Assembly (NCBI RefSeq): GCF_019399895.1
Contig: NC_091880.1
Span: 1,178,001 to 1,242,000, forward strand
DNA length: 64,000 bases
Reading direction: 5' to 3'
DNA from: Cardiocondyla obscurior
Taxonomy: Eukaryota; Arthropoda; Insecta; Hymenoptera; Formicidae
A program made the translations under genes and the position numbers. Positions 23,453 to 35,600 of this stretch are shown here, in pieces. The notes under the pieces were generated by a model, which worked only from the letters and a program-made list of their open reading frames with translations, had not been told where the DNA came from and did no database searches. Position 1 is the first letter of the stretch. The number at the start of each line of letters is the position of its first letter.

Positions 23453-26400
23453 TATTTGTTTTTTTATTTTAAATGTCAATGTGCCTCAAGTTTATTTTTA
23501 AGTATTTAAAATAAAGTTATATTTGTTTCGAAAAAACTTGATGCAACCACGGTAAAAGTTAATGGTTTATCGTGCTTGTCGTATTTACATATAATTAGTG
23601 ACATTTTAATCTTTAATTAAATAGTTTCTTAACTGTGTCATTTCTAAATAAATGTTGTCTTTTTGAGATTTTCTCTCTCTCTCTCTCTCTCTTTTTTTTT
23701 TAATTAAATATAGAAAATATTTATTAACGTTTATTATTAATTTTACTAAACGAGTAAAACTTTTAATCCAAAATAAATGAGCGAAGAAAAAAGAAATCAT
23801 TTCTGTTAAACTATTTTGTAGTTTGTACACGGTGAATAGTTCGGGATCGTTCGATGGTAAGTTTTTCCTGACGGGGCCGTTTCCAGGAGTTACGGGCGCG
23901 CAGTCTTGAAAATCTCGCTTAAGGGATTCGCCCGGGTTAGAATCGTAAACGAAGGATTCCACCGACCGTAGGGATGAACCCTAGAAACATTCGTAGGTAG
24001 ACGGGGAGATAAGGAATAGAGGGTAGGTCTAAGTTGCTCTCTCCCCTTTTTATCCGCCGGCTCGTCCCACCCCTTTTGATTTATTTAATTTCGCTTCCCC
24101 GATTTGTAGGAGATTGCGCGCAATCGATATCGCCCGGCGATCGTAGCCGATAAGTCGAATGTACGGCGCGGGGACGAAACCCCGATACGTTACAAAATCA
24201 ATCATACTCCTAAAATTACCGTTCGCCATGAAGTTCTCACGTTGCTATGCGGAAAACAAATATTGCTATTCGATTTTACACGGCCCGACGTCATTGTACT
24301 GTACGTCCGACGAGAACGTACGGCTTCTATTAAAAACAGACGGAAACAGTTGACGGAAAATCGGACCTCGTTTCTCTTCAATTTCTCCCGTCAGTCGTAG
24401 CTAAAAAATTTATCGCGTGTCTGTTACCGATGCGTGCAAACCCTCTCTTCCCCCCTCCTTTTTCGGATGCTGTTTAAAGTTCCATCAGATTTTCGGTACG
24501 GATTATCTCGTTAAAAATAGAAGCTGCGACGTGTCCTTGTATGCTATTGTATCATTGCTTATGCGGCCGGAATTTCGACGCCTCTATTTGCGTGCTCTCT
24601 CGCCCTCGCGTTTCAAAACCTCGGCATAGATTAGGATATACATATGTGCGGAAACAATAAATTTCAGCCCGAGAGCAATTTATAAACTTTTATCGCGGGA
24701 CAAATGTCAATGACACAGGCAAAAACTTATGCTTTCAATCGGCGGGATTTGCCAGACGAGAACTGACAGTTCTCGATTCTTGTTCATAGCCACGGGAAAA
24801 ACAATGACGTGCTCCAGTATGACGTATAATTCGATGACTGGCGCGGCACATAGCGAATGCGATTTTTGATATGCCGGATAATAATATATAGCGGGCACTC
24901 GTCGAGTCAAGAGCGAAATTTAATTGGCGCAATTAAATTCTGTGATTACGTGTGACGGCCGAGCGAAGAGCTGCTTGTTCGCCTACCCGAATATTTATAC
25001 GTGAAATAGTTCAATTACCTTTAATTACATTGGCGTTAAGCGAAAGGAATCCCGAATTTCAGCCGCGCTTATTTCATATTCATACCATAAACGATTCATA
25101 CGCGTCAATTCGCGATACATATAGCAATAACAAAATTACCGCGACCGAGCTGACAATTCGAAAGGTGGGCTAAACCAACTCAGAGAGAGGATGTCCATCT
25201 CGTGAAATTTTAACCGGCGGTATTATCCGAGAGACGCGCGCGCGCGCAAAACCGACTAACCGTACAATTATGTGTGATTATTCGCTGGAATCAATAGAAG
25301 CTCGAAGTGTCTCACGTTCCGCACGAACAATGTCCGCGATCTGCTTTTCTCCTAATCGGTAAGCTTTTAGCCACAGACGACCTCGGCAAGCAGGGTCGAG
25401 AAAAAAAAAAGCTCCGAACTAACTCGGACCGCGCCGAACGGAGTTTCACTTTTAATTAATTGAATTCCATAATCTAATCTGGCTTCCAACACGAGCGTCC
25501 ATAGGACGGCGGACCCCGGTCGAAACCCGCACGTTCACGAATGAACTGCACGAACTACGTGCGCGCACACACGCGCCCGGACTGTCGGGACGCGGTGCAT
25601 TCAAATAGCATCGTCAATAAGCCAGCCAGTCGATTTTCCGTCCCGATAAGGTCCCACGATAAAAGACACCCTCGCCGTGTACACACGCGCACGCATATAC
25701 GTACACACAAACGACCGGTCGGGGATCTCTTTCGTCGATCATCCGTGTTTTATCAGACCGGAATTATGCCACCCTATTCCGATAGGTGAGCGCACTCTCG
25801 GACGACTTGGTCCAATCGAGAATGGTCGAGGATCCAGCGTGAATGCAATGGGAAGAAAATCTATTCCGTAGGAATATCGAGGGCCGTCCCGGCTATCCCT
25901 TTCCCATATGTTCGACTACGGCGACTCGTCCCTACGAAGATAGACGCGATCCCGAAGGGCGCGGGGGTGGCCACGATAGGATTCCGGGCACGTAAGCTTT
26001 TCCTATTTATTGCACCTTTTTCGGCCGGTCGGCTTCGTCTAAATCATTGCGCATCCCCTTATTGAATGGGAAGAACGAGATGCATGGTTTACAACCGCCG
26101 CCATTCGAAGAGCGTCCTACGTTCGAGCTGCGTTCTTCTTCACTGACAGCCGTGAATAAAGTTTCCAATATCCCGGGGTTCGATTGGACGCCCGTGGGCG
26201 TTCGGAGAAAGAAGCTCGAGAGAAAAGTCCGGAAAAACCCTTTTTCTTTTCGCAGCGATGTTCTCCCGTGGCTCTAACAGCTCTAACCTGTCGCAGCGTC
26301 TCACTTTTTTCGCGAGGAAATAAGAGAGAAAAATGCGCGGGGAGTTAGAGGGTAAATCGCGATTCTTCCCGTTGAGACAGACACTTCTTTAGATTTAAAA

Positions 26401-26737
26401 CGGAGTTTGAAAAACAAAAAAAAAAAAAAAAATTGTAACGTCAATTAGTAGTAATTAGCGACGAAATAACAAACTGCCGATGAGAATCGGATTGTTCTCT
26501 CTTATCGAACAGGCGCGGTACCGTTTTGCATGACCGAGTTTCTCAATTAGAGATAAGGATAATTACGTCGGCAATTTCCGCGATATGTGTGTGCTTTTGT
26601 GTATAGTTAGACGGCGTACAAAAGACAATGAACCGTTTCCCGCTGTTCCGATATCACGTCGATACGATTGTATAGGCAACGTCGAGAGAACGCACTGGAA
26701 GTAGCTATTTTGAGAGATAGATACTCCGCGAGAATTT
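23453..26737. other. Non-coding stretch
   Basis: No gene is visible. A (TC)n run at 23672-23692 is followed by a T run. A CG dinucleotide run of 13 bases (25235-25247) and a CA/CG-alternating GC-rich patch at 25550-25720 could favour Z-form DNA. A poly-A tract lies near 26418-26432. Confidence 0.45.
23672..23692 (+). repeat. (TC)n microsatellite
   Basis: About ten TC units, followed directly by poly-T. Confidence 0.85.
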
Positions 26738-26760
26738 AGGGGTTCTAACTTTATAGACAT
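26738..26760 (-). mobile_element. MITE family A end fragment
   Basis: AGGGGTTCTAACTTTATAGACAT matches the terminal 23 bases of the element at 29719-29897. No second end is visible nearby, so this is a solo end or heavily truncated copy. Confidence 0.7.
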
Positions 26761-29718
26761 ACAAAGTTTTTATTAGAGAAAAAATTGACACCGAACTTGC
26801 AGAGTCCGCATATATTTTTTACAAACAGTATTTCTGTCGAAAATAAAATACGCGCTCTTTAAAGTGAAATAAAGTACAACGCGAGTCGGTGAAACTGATA
26901 AAATTATGCAGGAGGAAGAAGTTGCATGCGCAAAATCGGCTGGACTTTTTTTATGTCTCCGCCGGTGGTGCCGCGGAGAACGGCGAATCCAATTATCGAT
27001 TCGCACGTGCAGATTTTTAGCCATGCATATTCACGCGAGTGACCGCCAGTTATCGTCGCTGCGCTTTCGACGGGCCGCGTATAAACGCACAGTATGCGTA
27101 ACGACGCAATCAAAATGATTTCAATTCACGATATTAGCGGTGCCCATTGAATCGCTCGCGAAAAATAAATCGCATGAAATAACACAAATCTTGTTTAGTT
27201 CTTGCGGCGCATCTCAATATATCTGGCGCGCGTTCATTTTGCATGCTCGTTCATTAAATCCGCGCGACTTTATTCAGAACCGCTTCTCGAGAACGCGCAT
27301 TTGACGGGCTCTTCTTTTTTTCCTCGCCGTGGCGGATTAACATATCGTCGTTAGACGTTCTTAAGTTTCACGTTTTAAAAATTCGTTCTGGTAAAATATC
27401 TGATTCCGAGTTCTGGTTTGTCGGGCCTCGTCTCGTGGCATAGCTCTTTCAATAGCGCCTCGTACATTAGCGATTCGCGATGTGTACGGTGCGTTAAATA
27501 AATAATTTAAAGCATTAATAACCGCGGCTCGGTTTGAGCGCCATAACGTTTGATCGATGCTCCGCGTGCATCGCGAGCGATCGCTGTCGCATGCGCGTAC
27601 GAAACGCTATCGTTTGACAGCATCGTTATTCAAATCATTACTATTATATGTACGCGGACTTGTAATCATAACATCCTATGTCCAGCGAATCCCTGAAAAC
27701 CTTCCTTTGACGTACATTTCATGGATCGTAGGTTCCTACACAATGTATGCATATCGCGCGGGCGTATTCACGCTCGATTAAATGCATCCATTTACGCGTC
27801 ATCGCATACACAAGTAATTTCTCATCGCAGTGGTCCAATCTGTCATCTTTTATGTAAATTCTCGTTAAAGAAATTAACAAGGTTAGGTAAAGTAATACAA
27901 AAGAGTAAAAGAGAGACGCTTTTGATTTTAAATTGAAGCTACAAGTTTAATTGCAGACTGAAACATGTGTTGCAGTAAATTTAATTTGCTATCTATAAAG
28001 GGTATCGCGCTCACTCGACATACGGCATTTGAGGTAAATCTGAGAATCGGAGGGGGGGAGGGAAAAAAAAATAGTATCAACGCCCAGAAAATATCGCGAT
28101 GTCGCACCCTTGAAACTCGCCCTTAGCGCGGCTTTCGGAAGCCAGGTCGTTCACATAACGTACGCGTATCACGTATGTGCAATCAGGAGGGAGCGACCGA
28201 GTAGCGGGAGCTCCGTGTGTACGTACGGATACGTACGCAGCCCACATAGGGTTTCACCGTGCATGTATACCAAAGGGGGTACACAGCATCCCCGTGCATG
28301 CAGCTTCGAGAGCGACTATTCCCAAGGCGGCTATAGAGCCACTCCGAATACATTCTGCTTTCGTTCCTGAATGCAAACCGGAATGATAGCCAGCTGATAG
28401 TACGGCCCGAGTCACGACCGGTCACTTTGACAAACCTCCCTCGGTAACCGAAGCGTCCTGCGCAAATCACCACTGCCCATTTCGTCTTTGCTCGGGTCTA
28501 TAGACGAATCATCCTTTCAGAATCTGAGCTAGGGATAATTTTCCTAACGAATCGGGGTCCGTGTGCGACGTCGGGGCGCGACCACGGTGGAATTAAATGA
28601 CGGAATAATCGATTCTGGTGTAGAGTAGCACGGCTGCGATTAGGAGCTAATGATAAGAGAGCAAGGCGCACGTTTTGTACGTTCGTGATGCGGCGGAGTT
28701 TTAGCAGACTGTTCCTTCGAACACTGTTATTTTGCAAACGTCGGATTGTGCGTGAAATTTAATAGGCCCGTGGACGCATTTACATTTACGTTTTACTTTT
28801 ACCCGAGGGACAATCACGTGTATTTGCGAAGTGACTGCATTAACGGAATTATGTATATTAATCATACGGTTTTACAACATTCCCTCGCGATTAGTTCGTG
28901 CATATTGCAGTAACATAAATATTTCGCGTGTGTATTAACTGCAGATTTATTAATTTTTACAATTACCAATAAATAATTTTTATACGTATAATATTGCGTC
29001 TATTTAAAATTGATAAATTAATCTTTGATTCAAAAAAAAAAAAAAAAAAAAAAGAAATTGATTTTAATCGAAGAAAACTTAAGTTTTGCGAACAATAGAA
29101 TCGAATATTCCAACATGGGAGGATGTAGAATTATAAAAAATTGTTGATTAAATGGAATATATACGTAACGAGCGATAAAATTAGTAATTATCACAAGATC
29201 GTTGAAAACTAACGGGCATCTATTTATTATCAGGCATCGTAAGACCATATTATATTATTGATATTAATATAATATGTTAATTATATTGCTAATAATTAGA
29301 TATATATTAAATTACAATTATAGCGATTAATTTTATCGTTGAAAATTACATTGCCTCATTTATCCAAAGCTCGCAATTGGTCCACATGCTATCCGTTCCA
29401 CTTCGCGCATGTTAAATCGAAATGCACGTCGTAACTTTTAAGACTCTTTTTACAAACCGAGTTCGACGCTTAAAGAAAAATTACGCTAAGCTATTTTTTT
29501 GCAAATAGAGTCAGCGACAGAGTGTCAGCGACAAGAGTTATTTCGTATCCTCCCGGTGCAAAATCGATTTCTTTTTTTTTTTTTGTCGCCGGCTCGTCAT
29601 CCCCCGGTGTTCCTACGAAGATTATGTGCCAGCTGACCGCCCTTAGCACGACATATCGTTTTGATAAATCGCAACAATTACTCAACACTACTCTAGAGCG
29701 CATATGTCCCGGAAAATC
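26761..29718. other. Non-coding stretch
   Basis: No gene is visible. A poly-A run of 22 lies at 29032-29053. The patch at 28140-28280 is rich in CGTACG/CATGTA-type alternating words. Short frames are not recognisable. Confidence 0.45.
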
Positions 29719-29897
29719 ATGTCTATAAAGTTAGAACCCCTACCAACGCATATTAAGAAATTAATATTCAGAAAATTTAGTGCTATTTGAGCAACAAAAT
29801 TAGGAATAAAGTAACAAATTAGCAAATAAATAGCACTAAATTTTCTGAATATTAATTTCTTAATATGCGCTGGTGGGGGTTCTAACTTTATAGACAT
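29719..29897 (+). mobile_element. MITE family A, complete near-palindrome (179 bp)
   Basis: The left arm from ATGTCTATAAAG and the right arm ending CTTTATAGACAT are inverted over about 72 bases, through GTTAGAACCCC, GCATATTAAG and AATTTAGTGC, with very few mismatches. They flank an asymmetric spacer of about 35 bases containing AACAAATTAGCAA. The element would fold into a long hairpin as RNA or cruciform DNA. The right flank offers TA but the left offers CA, so the target duplication is not certain. There is no coding capacity. Confidence 0.9.
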
Positions 29898-31440
29898 AAT
29901 TTCTGGCTATAAAACAATTACCTCATAAAACTTAAGCTTTTTAAAAATAAAAAGTGAATGTAAAAGAAGAGAGAGGTGGTAAAGAAATTTTGTTATAAAA
30001 AGAATTTCTTTCGCACGATCTTATTTATATTCGTCAAAGTTGGCTTCTACGTTTTTATCGGGGAGCCATTTTTTTTCCGTCACATTATAAATCGCACACG
30101 CGTGGCGGAGTTTCGCTAATACGAAATGTCAGCGCGGTTAACCGCACGGTCAACATCAAAACGCGAGATATATCTACGTAAAGCGTAAGATCCGCGCGGT
30201 AATTGAATGCCATTGAATAACCATCTCGGAAATAATAGCCCCCTTATTTTCCCACCGTTTCCTTCGAGAAATGAGTTCTCGCGAATACCGGAGCGAAATG
30301 AACGCCACGTAGTTGTCTGCCCGGTCTTCTGCTATCTAAATTACGTTTCGAGGGAGAGAAGCCGTGGTTATTTATTTCTTCCGCGGCATCATGCATTTCG
30401 CATCCGGCGAAGACATCCGACAAAACCCGCCGTTGAATCTTTACTGAGGCTCTTTCGTCTCCGTTGCCTTTTTCTCTCGCGTTTCGCCCGCGAAAAAATT
30501 CAGGACTCGCGATTAGGACGAGTACATATATTAAAGCCGGCGATCTTTAACTCGCGAAAACCGGAGGAAGTATTTTAAGTAGGACGTATCCTCGGGCTTA
30601 AGTCTCGAATAAATCATTACCCCATTTTTTTTTTTCTTTTCTTTTTTTCTTTTTTTTTTTTTTCAAATCCCACTCGATTATCCGCGGTATTCTGAAATGA
30701 ATATTCAATTCGCATTTAGCGCTCGCACGGCGATGGCGTCTTTTTCGCTATCAAGCGCGGAACGAATGACAATTAATTACATTTTAATTACACGTTATCC
30801 TCATTACGCAGTGATTGTATTAATAGTTAGACATTTCCTGCAGAGATTTGATTAACTCGATTATTCTCAGTATCGAGATAAATGTGCGCTCCGGTATTCA
30901 TCTCGGCACGTTTAACATGAACGCGCGCGGACGCTAATCATGTCACGAACTATATAATTACATCGTTAAATTACAATTATTAATCAGACTTCTTTCGCGA
31001 GTTATCCAAATTAATTGAGCTAACTGAACAAAAGATCGTAATATCAAATTCCGCTCGAGCCGCGCCGGCGACCAAATTTCGCGGATGAGGGAATTAAAAT
31101 TTTACATAAAAAAAAATTTGTTTTCCAAATTGTTTGAAAAACATTGGAATACGCGGAGTACGCGAAAGATGCGTCCAAGTATTTATATTAAAACGAAATG
31201 GATTAATTTTTATTTTACTTATTTTTTTTTTTTTTTTTTTTTTTTTTACGATACTAAATTCGGCATCGCGTTTAATATTACGTCTACGTGTAATTGTATA
31301 TTCTTTCTCTTCGTCTTAGTTTTATACGGAGATTCCGCGAGATGTTTCCGATGCCTTTCATGCGCCTCCGCGCGGCTCGAGCCAAGTCGGAAACAATTAT
31401 TTATAATGTGTTTCCTCCAGACGTCTGATTAACCCCGTGG
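29898..31440. other. Non-coding stretch
   Basis: No gene is supported. Pyrimidine/T tracts lie near 30628-30663 and T26 at 31222-31247. An open frame of 123 codons at 30207-30578 has no recognisable features. Confidence 0.45.
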
Positions 31441-31930
31441 GTGAATGAAACTCTCGCCTCGCCCGGTGTACGCTCAAAACGGGTATTTGATTATTCATCT
31501 TCTTCTTTCTTCCAAGTTTTCTTTTTCTTTTTACGACTCTACGTCGCGGCGCCGCGCCGGAGTGAAAGGAGGGTTGCGAAACCATGGAGGGCCTACAGTG
31601 GTGCAATCCCTGGGGCTGGCACTGCCTCCGTCTACACTCTTTTCCTCTCCGTCTACTACCGCGACTCCTTTCACTCTTCTGCATTCGACCACCCCCGGGC
31701 GAAGGATAAGGTATTCTAATGCCTCGGAGTCTGCCCGCCTTTTCACTCCCTCCTGCTTTCCCTCTTTCGTCCTTAACCCCATCCCCGGCATCTATCGCCT
31801 TTCCGCGACGTAACCTCCGTCACTGTTAGTTTCTAGCTTCACGAGCCCAGCTTCTGTACCCTCTCACTCGTTACTTTTTCTCTCGTTTTTTCTTTCTCTC
31901 TCTCTCTTCTTTTTTTTTTTCCCCCCCCCA
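31441..31930. promoter_or_regulatory. CT/GC-rich island ending in a T-to-C homopolymer switch
   Basis: A pyrimidine-rich block with overlapping frames on both strands, none recognisable. It ends in CT repeats, then a T run, then nine C at 31921-31929. Possible promoter-proximal or replication-slippage DNA; function is not established. Confidence 0.2.
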
Positions 31931-34900
31931 TATCCACCATTTCCGTCGTGTATTCGTGAATAAAAACCGAAGGGCACGCCAGGCGGTCTGGCTCTCGCGG
32001 GAAAATGGAAATCCGATATTGGTACTTCGCCCTTTAAAAGGAGTGCGCGCGCCTACCGATACGAAACTCGCGTAAATTCTACGGTTCCGCGCTCCGCGTG
32101 GCAATTTGCCAGATGAAAAATCGCCCCTCGACGGCGCAATGGAGCCCCGTTGAAAAACTCGATCGCTCGTGCCCGCCGGTACATCGAGACTTTTGCACAC
32201 AAACCGAAAGTTCCTCCACCGAAGGTTATTTATAAACGCCATGTATATAAATGCAAAGTGGAGAGTCGCGTATTTCATGCGTAATGGTTTGTTGCGCGCG
32301 AATCCGAACTTCGGTTAGTCCAATTTTCAGAGCTATAAACATAGAAAAGTGTACGGTAATTGCGCGTTTCCGCGATGAATAGTGAATTCCGTTACGAATA
32401 AGCCATAAAAATAAAAAATAAAAAAGAATAAAAAGAATTAAAACTAAACTGATTTATATTTATCGACACGGTGGCAGTAGGATAACTGACAAATTTCTTA
32501 AGTGGAATAAACAGCGTTTCATTGTTACATAACGTCCTTCGCGATCGCGTTATAACGGGAACTTTCATTAAAACTGCACGGCGATTGTAATTTATAGCCG
32601 AGAATATAGAAGCGCGATCGAACGGCGGGACAAGTTACAGCGGGTGCCTCGCGCTGACCGGCGAGGCATTCTCATATAATTGGAAAATTTTAGAGCGCAA
32701 ATAGAGGAGGAAGGGACACCTGCGAGAGCGGCAGTAAGCGATCATCGGGGCGTAGAGTGGAAAATGTGAAGGGGATATGGAGAGGGTGTCAGAGGGTAGG
32801 CCGCGAGAAGAACGAGCGGAATTTATTATCACGTCAGCAAGTAGTCGTTATGTTGCCAGGAAAATGGCACGGGAGGGTTGGATGCCGGGTATAGGCCGAA
32901 AGAACAGAAGAAAGACGAGCAGAGAGGGATGAATGAAGACGCCGAGGAGACCTAGCCCCCGTAATGCGTCGGAAAGAGGGTGCTCTTTTTACCGATTCGT
33001 GAATAACGACCGGCTACTATTGTTACATGTCTCACGATTGTCAATTTCGAGAGAAAACGGATGGATAGGACCCCGCGGTCTAGACCTTTTTGTGCGTTCA
33101 TCTCGAAAATCATTCTTCGCGCGATCCTCTCGCGATCGCGTCGATCAACGCCACCCCTCTAGACGCGCGCGAATTTGCATCGCTAAGATACCTCGGGGTT
33201 TGAATCTCTTGTCCTGACCATTGAACTGTGACTACGACGAGAACGATTTTCAAGCGTAATGAGAATTTTATCCTGTCGAATCGATTTATATTCGCGAGGT
33301 GAAAACGGCGCGCGCGAGAAAGAAAAAAACGTGTTAAACGGGAGAGCGTGCTTAGAAAATGAAACACGCAATGTTTAATGTAAGGATTCCCCTTTCACTG
33401 GCGTTCTGTAAGCTACGAAATATCTTCACGTGAAATATTTTTGAAATCGGATTAACGTTTGCGTGGCGCGCGCGCGCCGCCACCGCTGCCGCCGACGTGT
33501 CGTTTAAATATTCAATTCCACGTATTCTACGTAGGCGGTTCCGGCGGATTAAAACATTTCTAAATCTCCATCGCAATCCGCTTTTATCTGTTTAACTCTT
33601 AATTCGTGGCCGGAAATTTAAATAGAACGCCGCTTATGCGTGTGTACGCGCGCGCGTTCGAATTTATCTGTCGCGCGCGGAACAGCGTGCACTATAACTT
33701 AATCCATTAAAAATTTATCGCCTGGACATCCACGCGATAGCCGGACAATATTTGAAGAGAATATCGCGAGTGCGGGAACGCGCGCCGTATACAGGGCGGT
33801 CCTTTCGGCGGGAAATAGAAAAATCTCTTTGTGTTAAGCGCCCGAGAAATTAGTTGGTCGCTGCCGCGATATGCGCAGGGAAATTCTCCCGCGTGCCTGT
33901 TTGCTGATTAATGTGTTCGGCATTGTTTGTGTGTTTGCGCAACTTATGTTTATATTGGAGCAAAATTACCTTCCTCTCCTCCGGCACAATCTAATTCCCG
34001 GTTTACCGTATTCCAAATCTACGTCAAATGTTTGTTTTTCACGCTGAGTGTAGGTACGCGCATTTACGATATCGCGTTGCGAAAGATCAATTATCAGATT
34101 ACATCCATTGTTTGGTTATCTCGCGGGTCAAGGATCAAAAACCGAAAACAGCCTCGGCGAGCGGCCAATAATTCAGTCCCCGGCAAAACTGCAAGAGGTG
34201 ACAACGGAATACAATAATAGTACATATCGCGATAAAGTTACAGCGGGTTATAGAGAGGATGGAATATCGAGTGAAACTGGTTTGCAGGTTTAAAACGCAA
34301 AATTCATCTAGCACGTACGATCCTCAGTTCTTTGACGCGGACTACATTTTTACTCTCTCTTTCTCTCTCTATCTCTCTCGCTCTACCGCCCTGTTATTCG
34401 AACACGTATCCATGTAATATTTACTTGTTCAAGGATCAACAGCCTCGGTTCCGGTTGTAATAAGAGACACGAGATTCGCGTGAATTTGAACGCCATAATA
34501 TGACACACGCTGGAATTCAATATAATTAACTTTGAATAAAATACAGAGGGAACGTTTATTTGCACGAATTTAGATTATTGTGCTTCGCGAGCGTTTGCGC
34601 AGCGCTCTAACTTTTGAATAAAAGAAAATTACCATTAATATTAGAAGGGCATTAAAAGATCTTAATTCCTGTTAAATATTATCGGGATGAGATTTTATTT
34701 CTCATTGCTTACCTCGAAATAATTTACACGCGAGTGTTAAGAATTAATTACTTTTACGTCGAACGTACGATTATGCGCGAGAGAAGAAATTGCGGGATTA
34801 CCGTGAATTAACGAAAGCACGAAATATCTGATTAACGATTCGAATAGACGCGCTCGAACCAGTTTCTCGATTCTGACTCGCAAACTCTCCGATAATCGGG

Positions 34901-35000
34901 TGGCAAGCCGAGACTTTGATCGGACGACACGGCGGCGCGCGGACGAGTTTGGGGAGGTAGATTGATCAAAAGAAACCGGATCCGTTGGATCCCGGATTCG
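31931..35000. other. Non-coding stretch
   Basis: No gene is supported. A CG-alternating patch lies at 33460-33480 and CT-rich sequence at 34350-34385. Confidence 0.45.
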
Positions 35001-35600
35001 GATCGCGCGCATTAACGAGGCGGAGGCGCGCCGATTTTCGCCGAGGCTCTCGCGATTGTCTCTCCTCGTCGTGGTGATATTTTACAGAACGTCGCGGGGA
35101 CGCGAAAGCGAAAGGAGGGGGAGGGGAGAAAAAGGGATGGACGGAGCGACAGGGGGACGGCGAGATTTTCAACTCTTTGCTGATTAAAGCGAATTTCCTA
35201 TGGCTCTCGCTACTGGGTAATCCGCTTGGCGGGTTTAGCAGCGGCGGCGGCGACGCCGTCGACGGCGACTGTAGTGGTGCCACCAACCTCCGTTTCCCTA
35301 TCCCACGCCGTGTGCCGCTGCCGCTCTGATTTAAATTTATTTACATTTGTCCCTTTTCTACGGCGCGCTTCCTGCGCGGCGCTATGAACCCGACGGCGCT
35401 ATTGATTTCGTCCTCACTCACGAGCCACCTACTCCCCCGGTCCACTCCCTTCGTCCCTGCCCACCACCCACCGGGCTTTCACCCCCCGATGCCCCCTCCG
35501 AGCAAAGCCCCCACACCCGCAACGCCGGGCTTTAGCCGCGGAAATTTGCCGTTACGAAATTCATCGATCGTGTCCTTTCCGACTACCTCTGGAAGACCAC
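35001..35600. other. GC-rich island
   Basis: A CpG-rich segment with a GGC/GAC repeat-like patch at 35240-35270 and a Pro/Ser/His-encoding CCC-rich patch at 35410-35530. Frames are open on both strands but compositional. Its function is unknown. Confidence 0.3.

Noticed and set aside
29688..29897. Minus frame beginning MSIKLEPPPAHI, also seen in part at 26563-26760
   Set aside because: The shared N-terminus is simply the family A MITE end translated. It is not a protein family.
33183..33245. tRNA-like words on the minus strand (TTCAATGGT and GATTCAAACC)
   Set aside because: The spacing between the A-box-like and B-box-like words is too short and no anticodon or acceptor stem can be drawn. 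At most it is a degenerate tRNA-related fragment.
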